Below, in pieces: positions 1 through 9,228 of a stretch of 64,000 nucleotides of DNA. The stretch comes from Lolium rigidum (lineage: Eukaryota; Streptophyta; Magnoliopsida; Poales; Poaceae). The DNA lies in contig NC_061510.1 in NCBI RefSeq assembly GCF_022539505.1, forward strand, positions 401,618,249 through 401,682,248. The letters are read 5' to 3'. A program made the position numbers and the translations under genes. Under the pieces are notes generated by a model. That model did no database searches. It was given only the letters and a program-made list of their open reading frames with translations, and was not told the DNA's origin. Every line of letters begins with the position of its first letter. Positions within the stretch are counted from its first letter, which is position 1.

Positions 1-1029
1 GACACTTGATATCTTCCGAAGAGAACACCGTATGCCGAGAACATCGCCGGAAAACGAACCCATCGCAGAAGACTGCTGAAGTGTTCGTTGCGCAGAACTG
101 AAAACAGGGCGATCCGGCCCAGCAGCCGGTTGGACCGGGCTTGTGGCCGGCTGGTCCGGCCCGGCAGCCGGTTTGACCAGGCCTGTGGCCGGCTGGTTTG
201 GTCCAGAAGCCGGTCTGACCGGGCGGCCGACCGAGCAGATGAGCAGAGCCCCCTGGACATTGCCCCGGTTGGCACCGGTTGTACGGCCGGTTTTGGCCAG
301 GCTGGCTGGTGGTGGGGCCGGTTTGACCGGACCGTGGACCGACCGGGCCGGTCGGAGAGCCGGTTGACCGGGTGGCACCGGATGATGTTCGAAACTCCAT
401 CTTCTTCCCGATTGCAAACCTCGAAATTCGCGATTCTGGCAGCAAAAACTGCCCGAGACGATGGAAAAACTGCGCCCAATCAACTCCAAACTTCCTCCAA
501 CTCAACCTCCTTCGACCGAGAGCCAATCTCCTCCGATCTAGAGCCAAACTCCTCCGATGAAAACCGATCTAGATGCGATCGATCAACAAAACTCGCCGTG
601 AGCAACCCAGAAAACTGATACCACATGATAAGGGGGATCCCAGCAGATCCTCCTTGGTGTTGCCCGATCTTTCACAGCGAGAACACGGGGTAGTAAATCC
701 TCCCAACAACGCGATGAACACGGCCTGGAGAAGAGGGAACGAATCCAGCAAGCAACGGATCGATGAACGATACGCCTCAAACCTTGAGCTAGACAATCCT
801 TGATGAACACAAGAACCTTCACAGCGGATATAATAGATAAACGGCAGCGCCGTACCCCCGGAGGGATGATACACGTGAACACACGCAATGGGGTAAACCC
901 TAAACTTTAGTCTAAACTTGTGTACCTAACCCTAGTCGTCCCTCCACCTTATATGAGGGGGTGGTGGCCGGCCAGCCCTATTGGGCCATCCTAACTTGGC
1001 TTGGATAGGCCCAAACCAAGACTGACTCA
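1..1029 (-). mobile_element. Probable LTR-retroelement fragment, reversed, cut by the window edge
   Basis: Read on the minus strand, 1029 down to about 624 looks like an LTR: it starts TGAGTCAGTC near 1029, has a TATA-like CATATAAGG near 949-957, and ends just before TGGTATCAG (615-623), which resembles a tRNA-Met primer-binding site. The part from 614 to 1 would be internal sequence. Positions 110-370 are GC-rich with many short direct repeats built on CCGGT and CCGGCTGG. No gag or pol domain is visible and the partner LTR is outside the window, so the LTR call rests on its general layout only. Confidence 0.4.
615..623 (-). other. Possible primer-binding site
   Basis: The minus strand reads TGGTATCAG, matching the start of the common plant tRNA-Met primer-binding site. 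The match fails after nine bases, so it is weak. Confidence 0.35.
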
Positions 1030-1149
1030 AAATATTAAAAATCCCTAATTGGCCCACATATGACCATTACATAAACTAAGATAATTAAGCTGGTGGAGTC
1101 CTGAATTTGGGCTCCGCATAGGCCTCCGTGCCCGTATCACGATCCAGAG

Positions 1150-1805
1150 CGGGCCATGGAGATCTGGCATAGGCAGCCGTACCTGCCCGCGGACTTCTGT
1201 GTTGATCCCGCCTACGATATCGACTCTGATTGATGGCTCAAGCGGCGCGGGATCGAGACGGATCCGAGGAGGAAGGTGGGGTTCCTCGGCGATAGGGATT
1301 ACCCGTTCGGTCCAGCTCACCGCCCTGCACGCCCTGCTGCGCCTCGCCGAGCACGGCAGCGCACCCCACATGTGCCTCCCTAGGACGACGCCGCGCTGGA
1401 TATCTACAACGAGGAGGGAAGGACAACAGCCACGACTTCGTCGGCAGCGTCTGCCACAAATGGCAGACGTGCATGGACGAGGGTCGGGAGTTCCAGCCGC
1501 CGGCCACGATGACCGACAATGAGATCGAGAGGCTCATCATCCTCGTGGCGGAGGTGCCGGAGCCGCCTCCTCCACTGCCCCGATATGCCACCGACATAAT
1601 GACGGCAGACCTCACAGAGGATGAGGCCCTCGAACGGGCCCTGCAGAACTCGGCCCCGCACCCTCCGGGACCTCCACCTCCGCCGTTCAATCCGTGAGCT
1701 GCTCCACCTCCACCACCGGCAGCACCAGCATGTACTCCGCCAGCTACCAACTGGCAGTGGGCGATCCCGGAATTCGTTGCGATCAACGACGAGGACGAGG
1801 AGTAG
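1150..1805 (+). pseudogene. Captured gene fragment, proline-rich acidic C-terminus, unrecognised
   Basis: A coding-like stretch with broken frames. The best frame (about 1410-1697) gives a moderately acidic protein with a run MTDNEIERLIIL and a Pro-rich tail, then a TGA at 1695-1697. The same frame continues with more Pro-rich sequence and ends WAIPEFVAINDEDEE before TAG near 1803-1805. An earlier part in another frame reads like LTALHALLRLAEHGSAPH. The downstream sequence is T- and A-rich (1838-1902), like a transcribed tail. I know of similar proline-rich acidic ORFs scattered in Triticeae DNA elements but cannot name a family. In-frame stops and frame changes make this a pseudogene. Confidence 0.4.
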
Positions 1806-1905
1806 GCTAGGGTAGCAGGCGCTACATGGATCTTTAATTTTTTTTCTTTATTCCCTATGTAAGTTATTGTTTTTCTCAATGAAAAATCTAAAAAAAAAAA
1901 TTTGC

Positions 1906-3059
1906 GTCGGGCTGCTGGACATCTCCATACGCAAAAGGACGCGCGATCGAATTCGACCATTTCAACTAACGCAAACGGAAACAAATTAGACGTCCGTTTT
2001 GCATCGGCATGCTGGATATGGTCTGATGCAGGACGGCGCGTACAGACCTCCACACGAACACGAATCAACGACCAGCAAACAAGATCCAGCAGTAAACGCA
2101 GAGGCATGAACTGAACAAACAAGAACCAGCAGTAAATTTAGAGGGATGAACTGAACGACTAGCTAAAGATAGCATGCAGTCGCACTTCAACCATCTAGCA
2201 GTTTTGAAGATCGAAGTCCCCTGCAACTGGAAGTTACTGAAGTAAGGTTTGGAAGAATTTTGGGAGTGATGTCAGTGTTTACAGTACGCCAAAACTGGAA
2301 CTGGATGCTCAGCGTGTGCCGTGGCACGACGGCGTAGTGCGCCGTGTTCTAGCTTTCTGGCGAGACGACCACCTGGTGGGCTGCTGGTGAGGAACGTCGC
2401 TCGGCAGAGCAAGTGGCACTGCAGTCTGCCGGTAACTAGCTTAACCTGAATATTTTGCTTACGAGCCAGTTATTTTCATGTGCATAGAGTACAAGCTACA
2501 GCCAGGCCGGTTCCTTTTTCATCCTATTTTCAGGTGCGGGCATTCCTTCTGCTAGATGCGCGGCTTCATGATGATGGGTGCATATTGAGCCTCGGACGTG
2601 AATTTGGCAATCGGGCCACGATTGTTCATTTGTGTCTGGGTGCTCACAGCGATCCGACACATAGTATCCTATGTTTTTCCGATGTTATGTAGACACTATG
2701 CGAACTATATATCTATATTAATGTGAAATTTAAAAGTAATGCGTCGGGCCATCAGGAGCTCGTCCAGACACAAACAAACAATCTTGGGACGATGGTCAAA
2801 TTTGCATCCGAGACCTAACGCAAAAGGACACATGTTATTATTTTTCGCATTCTTTCTATGTTCGGACGCTGCAAATGCCTTAAGATTACTCATAATGGGA
2901 GTAACTTCACTAGTAGCTAAGTGTCCAACTCATCAAATTTGCTTATGTGGCAATAAGTTAACGAGAACAGAGGAGGATAGAGTACGCTAGTTACTGTAAC
3001 ATCACATTTCCCAAGATACAATAAATCTACAAACTAATTAATTAAGATATCTATGATAC
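1906..3059. other. Intergenic sequence, nothing recognised
   Basis: No coding region or complete element seen. Short stretches (1906-2060 and 2735-2890) resemble Harbinger-like termini: GCGTCGGGC near 2739 and GCTGCAAATGCCTTAAG near 2870-2886. I could not pair the ends. Confidence 0.4.
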
Positions 3060-3074
3060 TACTTTAATGTTAAA

Positions 3075-3520
3075 GATTGTTGCACTAGCCAATTGAACCA
3101 AAAGTCCGAACTGAGAGAGAGGATCGGTCATTACATTCTAACACTTCCCCTCACGTCTATGCTCCTTTTTTGGAGTCTTGACGTGCGCAGCGGGAATGGG
3201 GGTAGGCCGCAATGTATTTTTTTTATTGTGTTTCTTGGGTTTTGAACCTTGAACCTCTGGTTATGCACCTAACCAATTCACCATCAGTCCGAACTGATGC
3301 AAAGAGACTGGGTAGTGTATTTATATTCAACACTCCCTCTCACGTCTAGGCTATTTTAGTCCTTAGCGTGGGTTCGGTGTGGGACGCAGAATCTTTTATT
3401 TCTTTTGTTTTTAAAACTGCGTGAGCAGGGTCTTGAACTTGAGACCTCTTGGCTCTGATACCATGAAACATTGCTGCACTAGACAATTTAACCAAAGTCT
3501 GAACTGAGAGAGAGGGTCGG
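3075..3520. repeat. Imperfect tandem repeat, about 190-210 bp period, tRNA-like boxes
   Basis: Three partial copies start near 3085, 3268 and 3479, with CTAGCCAATTGAACC, CTAACCAATTCACC and CTAGACAATTTAACC. Each is followed by a form of GTCCGAACTGA; the first two are followed later by CCTCACGTCTA(T/G)GCT. On the minus strand, 3463-3451 reads TGGTATCAGAGCC, followed by AGTTCAAGACCC, which is similar to a Pol III B box. It could be a tRNA-derived repeat or a primer-binding-site remnant. Confidence 0.5.
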
Positions 3521-3540
3521 TCTCTATGTTACTTCCCACT

Positions 3541-4325
3541 ATGACTAGTCTAAAAAATTAGTTGGAATCATTCATCAATTGTTCCTTCAACAATAAAACC
3601 CCAAGAACCAACAACCACACATGCCCTGTGTTGGTAAAAAAAAAAACCCCCCCACACATGCCACGTCTTCCTCCATACAGTACCCCTCTGTTGATCTGTT
3701 GGAGCTAGACCTCTTCGCCACCTTCCGCCCTTGCCCGCGCGCGTGGAGTGGAACGGCACCTTGAATTGTGCGTCACGACTCACGAGACAGATGGACGGAT
3801 AAAACAAGGAAGGAATGCGCATTTGACGCATGCATGCTGTTTCTCATGACAGGCCCATATGGATCCGATCCGAGTTAATGCCCGCCCCGCGCCAGAGTAC
3901 ATGCATCCATGCATGGTGCGTGAAAAACTTCAAATCGGTGGCCCATCCTTAATTCCTCTTTTCTTTCTTCTGACAACGATCGAGCTGAAATCGCAGTTAA
4001 ATCCCGTCCATGTGAGAGGAACAAAATTCACATCGCTTCGTCAACGCAGGTAAGTACACGGCGCGCTCTGACACTGTCATTTTTCTCTTTTATTCCTTCG
4101 CTTCGTCAACGCTAGTTTGCGTCGGGCCTCACACGCGAATTTGGCCGTCAGGCTACAATTGTTTGTTTGTGTCTGACATGTTTCAAGCGGTGCAACGTGT
4201 TTTTTTAATTACTTATTGATAGAGATACATTGTTGATATGGTGTCTATTTAGCATCGAAATAACATAGGATAATATGAAAACATAGGGAAAATCATAGGA
4301 AAATCTACTTAACGTCTAGTCGTCG
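3541..4325. other. Intergenic sequence, nothing recognised
   Basis: No supported gene. A Harbinger-like GCGTCGGGCCTCACACGCG stretch lies near 4118-4136 with no identifiable partner end. Confidence 0.35.
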
Positions 4326-4384
4326 TTGATGAGATCGACGATATACATGCAGCGCGGGAGGTGGAGGAATGGTAGCCAACGCCG

Positions 4385-4660
4385 TCGGCTAAGGCCACAG
4401 ATTACACGCCAGGGGGTGCGGCGTGCCTCGCGCTCTAGAATCACCGGTGGTGTCACCGACCAGCGTAGACTCACGAAACTGGACGGCAAGGCCAACCACT
4501 AGGCAAGCTGTTCGAGCTCACACTGGGCAATGGAAAACTGGATGGCCTCCTCCTCATTGAGATCCGGCGGCTGGTGCTCCGAATCCCACGCTGCACCACC
4601 ATCGTCAAAGATCTCGTCGCCGTCCACATTATCGGCATCCATTAGGTTGTTCACGAGTTT
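4385..4660 (-). pseudogene. Captured gene fragment, acidic, unrecognised
   Basis: Read on the minus strand from about 4650, the sequence encodes an acidic segment including DGDEIFDDGGAAWDSE and LNEEEAIQFSIAQCELEQLA, then a TAG. The part after the stop still reads like coding sequence. The family is not recognised. About 350 bp to the right the DNA ends with GCTGAAAATGCTCTAA (5016-5031), a Harbinger-like terminus, so this is probably sequence carried by a non-autonomous DNA element. Confidence 0.35.
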
Positions 4661-5352
4661 TAGCTTGAAGAATTCGACATCGCTGGCATGTCTACGACTG
4701 GCTGCGGCAGACTGGTTGGAGAGATCAGAGAGGGAAACGAATCGAGCGATAGGAGGGAGAAATGAAAGAAGCGGGCAGGAGGAGCAAATGTGTAGTCACG
4801 TGGCCAGAGGGAATGGCGGGAGGGACGAAAGTGTTTTCTGCAGCTGACGATGCTAGTCCGCCACTCGCGACGCATGTTTTCATTTTGTCCTATGTAGCGA
4901 GGACGAGCTCGGGGTGTCGGGCACCGTATTGAGCCGCGCCGAACTGAAAAAATCTTTGTGACCCGTGGCTAGGGGAGGTCAAACGTCTGGCGTGTCTCTA
5001 ATCCATTCATGGGACGCGGCTGAAAATGCTCTAAGACTAATAATAGTGAGAAGTAATATATAGTAGTAACATGCATATGTTAATCATATATGTTACTATT
5101 TTAAAATGAAGAATAATATATATGTGGTATCATGTAAACTCATATATACAGTGTTATGGTCGTATAACTAGTTATCATTTCACTCCTCACCGGAATATGT
5201 TGGAGGGGTTGTCGCGCATCTGCCTTGCCCAAACAAATTTGGGCTGTTTTGGGAGTCTCGCCATTTTTATTTTTACGGAGCTTTTATTAGAATCAAGCCA
5301 AATCCAGCGCTGCTAGTCACAGGCTGCAGTGAAGACGCTATCCTTGGGTCAG

Positions 5353-5360
5353 TATATAAA
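5353..5360 (+). promoter_or_regulatory. TATA box of a possible orphan promoter
   Basis: TATATAAA followed by GAGGACC, then about 150 bp that look like a leader, then ATGGTCAACATCATCTAA at 5513-5530, a five-codon ORF. The Harbinger-like element begins right after this TAA. No gene follows on the far side of the inserted elements, so this is either a chance match or the remains of a promoter. Confidence 0.3.
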
Positions 5361-5530
5361 GAGGACCACTTTGCCTGTCGGCCAGCCTCTGTTTCCAATA
5401 ACTACCGATCTAAACCTCTCCCAGTCTGTTTCCTGGTTAGTGAGCAGTACGATTCAGTAACATTCGTCTTCTGGCTTTTACAAAGCAAACTGAGGACGCT
5501 GCAACCACACAGATGGTCAACATCATCTAA

Positions 5531-7034
5531 CTCTATCTCTAACGGTGGACCGTGAGGAAATTCGAACTGCCAAACAGTATGTTTGGGTTGGATCTATTTA
5601 CGGTGATCTGCCGATAGTGAGAAGCTTCAGATCCGTCTGCGGGTTGCCAGCGGTCCCAAAAAAAAGTTGACTCAAATTAAAATTAAGGTTAATTTACCTA
5701 TATTCGGGCCACCAAAACTCCACATTTAACATTCAAAAAAGAAGAAAAGAAAATTGACAATGCGACAGAGCAGTTGGTGCTGCCGCCGGCTACACATTGG
5801 CCGCCGGAGGATGTGGCGACTACTGCTGCATTGCTGGTCGTGCCGGTGCCACCACGGCCATCTGCGACAGCTGGATGGCCTCATCAAGGCCAAGACACTT
5901 GGCACACTCCTCCTGCAATGAGTTGGTCATGGCGTGCTGCAAGGCCCCATGAGCTCCGCCTCCTCTATGGGCTCGTAGTCGTTGTCATCGTTAGGCGAGT
6001 CCTCGGCTATGCCCTGGTAGTGAGCCAAAGGGAGGACACCGCACCTATGGGAGCGGCTCCTTATACTAGGTGTACGCCTCGTTGTACCGCGAGATGGCGG
6101 GGCACTCTGGCTGTGGCGTGGGGAAGATGTACCCGACGCATCGTCCTCCTCCTTCACAGGAAACATCAGCGACGAAGGTGTCTAGGGAGGTGCCGCCTGC
6201 TGCGCCTCGTAGTCGGCGTTATTGTCGTCGACCCCCTCCAGGCGAACCTTGATGCGCTACCACCGAGTGTTGTGCTTGGGCTCGAACCACCGCATCTAGA
6301 GTGGCGAGTCAATGGTGTAGGCCGGGTCCCGACAAAGATCCGGTGGCACGAAAGCCCGGCGCCAAAGGATCTCACGGCAGCAAGCAGGGCCGCGCACGGG
6401 GATCATTGCGGGGGGCACCCGTGCTTGGTTGAGATGCCAACTATGATACGGGTTTACATCTGGCCATGGTAGGGCATTCCCGCCACGACATACAATCGCG
6501 TCATCTCCACCTCCACATAGACACGGCGCCCCGACCGCGGCCTGGGGTCGGCCACGCGAAGAATGGCGCCCTCCATTGATACGCCCGCGGCTGCCGCCGC
6601 AGCGGGAGACGCTAGCCTCGTGGTCATTGCGGTCGGGCCGTAACTAGCCGCCGACCTTCATCATGGAAGCTGCAAGGTAGGGTTTGGGTGGATGGTCTGT
6701 TCGGAGCAGTGGACTCGAGTGGGAGAGCCCTGGGAGAAAGACCGGTTTTCAATAAGAAAACCGCACACGGGGGTGGACCGTGTGGGCCCGCGCCTCTTCG
6801 CCTCCCTAGGTCATTGATGAACGGCCCCGACGATTTATCGAGAGAATGTGCACCGATGTGTGTGATGTGCGCGACAACCGCAAAGCCACCCCAAATTTGG
6901 GCTGGAAATGCGGGCCAAACGGGTAAATTCGACCGCTCAGACCATTTGAGGTTTGACGTTGGGCCTCCTATTTAGGCCAAGAGGACAACAATTGATACAA
7001 TATGTCCGCTTGCGGTCCATGGTTGGAGATGGCC
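5531..7034. mobile_element. Non-autonomous PIF/Harbinger-like element A
   Basis: The left end is CTCTATCTCTAACGGTGGAC (5531-5550). The right end read inward on the minus strand is GGCCATCTCCAACCATGGAC. About 16 of the first 23 bases agree. TAA flanks both sides (5528-5530 and 7035-7037), as PIF/Harbinger elements make. No DDE transposase is seen; the interior holds a gene fragment on the minus strand. The right TAA is also the left TAA of element B. Confidence 0.6.
5820..6576 (-). pseudogene. Captured gene fragment within Harbinger-like element A
   Basis: The minus strand has an ATG at 6576 opening MEGAILRVADPRPRSGRRVY, followed by stops, then coding-like segments in shifting frames including FPVKEEDDASGTSSPRHSQS (about 6163-6104) and a last segment with LQEECAKCLGLDEAIQLSQM ending at TAG 5820-5822. 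The C-terminal motif (acidic, then EAIQLS) resembles the fragment at 4385-4660. I do not recognise a family. Stops and frameshifts show it is not intact. Confidence 0.4.
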
Positions 7035-7417
7035 TAAGAGCATCTCCACCCGCGTCCCTCAAAGCGTCTCCCAAAGGTATTTGGGGCACGGCGGATAAAA
7101 AATCGTTCCCAGTCGCGTGCCCAAAGGCCCTTTCCGTCCGGCGTGGCCCAATACGGTGTCCGGCGCCTCGAGCCCGTCCCGCTGCACAGGGGACGCTACG
7201 GGCACGTCGGACACCAAGAAATGCGAGGCGGGGAGTGGCGGGGCTGACGCGTCAACGGCGCATTCAAGTTTAATCTAACCGTCGCCTACCTCACGACGGA
7301 AGTTATTGGCGCGCAGTGACGGTGCAGTTCCTGAAGAGGCGCAGCGAAGCGTCTTGTTGCGCCTAGCTCTGCGTGCCGGTGTTAATGAGCGTCATCCTCC
7401 CCCACCTCCCTCTGGCC

Positions 7418-7426
7418 TATAAAAAG
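7418..7426 (+). promoter_or_regulatory. TATA box inside Harbinger-like element B
   Basis: TATAAAAAG lies 93 bp upstream of the ATG at 7511. The leader between them contains ACACAAACCCTAGC, a common plant leader type. It probably drives the B3-like ORF. Confidence 0.55.
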
Positions 7427-7510
7427 GGGAGCTCTCTTATCGTCACTCACACACAAACCCTAGCGTCTCTCTTCCCAACCCTAGCTGCCACCATCTCAAG
7501 AGTTAACGCC

Positions 7511-7858
7511 ATGGCTGGTAGAGGCAAAGGCTGAGGCCGTAGTCGTGGCCGCAGCAGAGCTGCACGGTCGCCGTCGTCGTATTCATCGTCAGACCTGCAT
7601 GAAGAACATGAAGTGCTATCCGAGTTCGTCGTCTTCCTCAAGAGCGACCCACTCGGCATCCAGAGGCTGGCAGACAAGTTCGCCGACTTCATCGCCGGCA
7701 ACAAGCCGCCCTCGCTGCATCTGCGGGAGGCTGCTTGTGACTGCTACCGGTTTAGGTGGCTGGGAGTGCATGAGAGTGTTCTTTCTTGGCAGAGTTTCCT
7801 CATTTTCCAATGTTTTAATTTGTGTCAACCATGGTTCAAACTATGTATTAGCTTGTGA
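7511..7858 (+). pseudogene. Truncated B3-domain-like protein carried by a transposon
   Basis: The ATG at 7511 starts MAGRGKG, then TGA (7532-7534). The same frame stays open to 7858 with an Arg/Ser-rich N-terminus (GRSRGRSRAARSPSSYSSSD), an acidic stretch, and a segment with LADKFADFIAGNKPPSLHL followed by REAACDCYRF. That segment matches the start of plant B3 DNA-binding domains (strand, then helix with a KFA-type motif, then the Arg/Glu strand). The rest of the domain is lost after WLGVHES. Because of the early stop and the truncation this copy should not bind DNA. The B3 call is from motif memory, not a search. Confidence 0.5.
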
Positions 7859-8111
7859 AAACTGTGTTCCAAACTATGTCTTGGGTTGTGTAAACATGTT
7901 CCCAATTATGTATTAGTTTGTGAAATGTTTTTTTCTCTATTTAAATAAAATGCAAACAAAAACAAATAAAAATGAGTATTTTAATGTTAAAAAAAGTTTG
8001 GAGGCGGCGTTTGGGAGACTCGGCTGGGGGGCGACGTCCCCTAAACTTGGCACGAAGAAAACACATCCGTTTAGATGACGCTTTTGGGGGACGCGGCTGG
8101 AGATGCTCTAA

Positions 8112-9228
8112 TGGTAACTAAAAGACATAGTCCGAACATGTTGGCATTGTCCGGCACAATCTAACCCGTTGGTGGCTGCTAGCGGCTAGGATGGAGATAT
8201 GACTGCCAGTGAAAACCAGTGGATGATGGTGACGCTTTGGTGTTATTACCATTCGGAAAACAGCTCGGGGTGTTTCGAGGAAACCTTAGATCTAGGTCTC
8301 TTGAATTGAAATATTGCGATGCTCAGCGTCGTTCTTCCTGTTGGTGGCATGGTTTTGGAGCAACTTCTGGTTCAGGGGGTGTGGAGGGGCGTTGCTTCTA
8401 CCGCGTCGACGGAAACGGGTCTCGGCGGCATGACGCTGCATGTTGATAGATGTGCGAAGGGAAATGATGCTTTTTTGGATCGTGGTGACGTTGACAGCGG
8501 GCCAGGCAAAGTCAATGCCTTGATCCTTGTAATGAAGATGATCGGCAGAAAAAGACGGCATCGACTTATAGTTATAGAACGTGTGCAACGGTGCGCGGTG
8601 GTCCGTAGTACCGGTTTGTGCTCTCGGCTAGCCGTTAAGCGGTTTGGTGAGGCCTCCGGTGTTAAGAAGATGTGCCTCCAATGTTAAGAAGATGTGCCTC
8701 CGATGTTAAGAAGATGTGCGTAAGTGTGAAGTTAGGGCACACACACCAGAATTAGCCACCTCGTCTATCAAGCTTGCAAACTTGTAGATGTTGAAGGTGA
8801 GTAGAAATTTGGATTTTCCCTGAGATACGATAGCGTATGAACTGGTGGTTTCCTGTTTATCTTTATATTTTCTTCGTAAGGCTATGTAAAATAGGCTAAA
8901 TAACAATGTTCTGTGCGCAGAGGCCCATTCCGAAAAAAAAAACATCCGAAAATGTTTTAAGCTTTAATCCATGCAATTCCTTGTTACAAAATTCGAAACA
9001 GAGCATGCAGGGAAAGGTACTAAGGTAAAAAAACAGGAATAAGCTTTTTAACACAATGTTAGGAACTAATAACAGATTACTGAGATTATTTTGGACTGTA
9101 AAGTAAAAGCTGGCGGATAAACTGGTTCAGGAAACTCGATCCTGATCAGGTTTCAGAAGATGAAGGTGCTTCTATTCCTTAGCTATACTGTTTCTTTTCT
9201 TTGCAGTTGTTGATTGGGCTCTCCAGCC
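8112..9228. other. Intergenic sequence downstream of the ICE1-like gene
   Basis: No convincing gene. 8200-8720 has a coding-like composition on both strands, including a GATGTGCCTCC-type triplicated stretch (8669-8718), but no family is recognised. 8900-9228 is AT-rich and would include the 3' UTR of the minus-strand bHLH gene. Confidence 0.4.

Larger units (their letters stand above)
7038..8108. mobile_element. Non-autonomous PIF/Harbinger-like element B
   Basis: The left terminus GAGCATCTCCACCCGCGTCC (7038-7057) is inverted at the right end, GGACGCGGCTGGAGATGCTC (8089-8108). TAA lies on both sides (7035-7037, 8109-8111). Size is 1071 bp. It carries a TATA box and a broken B3-like reading frame rather than a transposase. 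TIR sequence and TSD fit the PIF/Harbinger superfamily. Confidence 0.75.

Noticed and set aside
5122..5316. Short plus-strand ORF near 5.2 kb
   Set aside because: No homology, AT-rich and no codon bias; likely chance.
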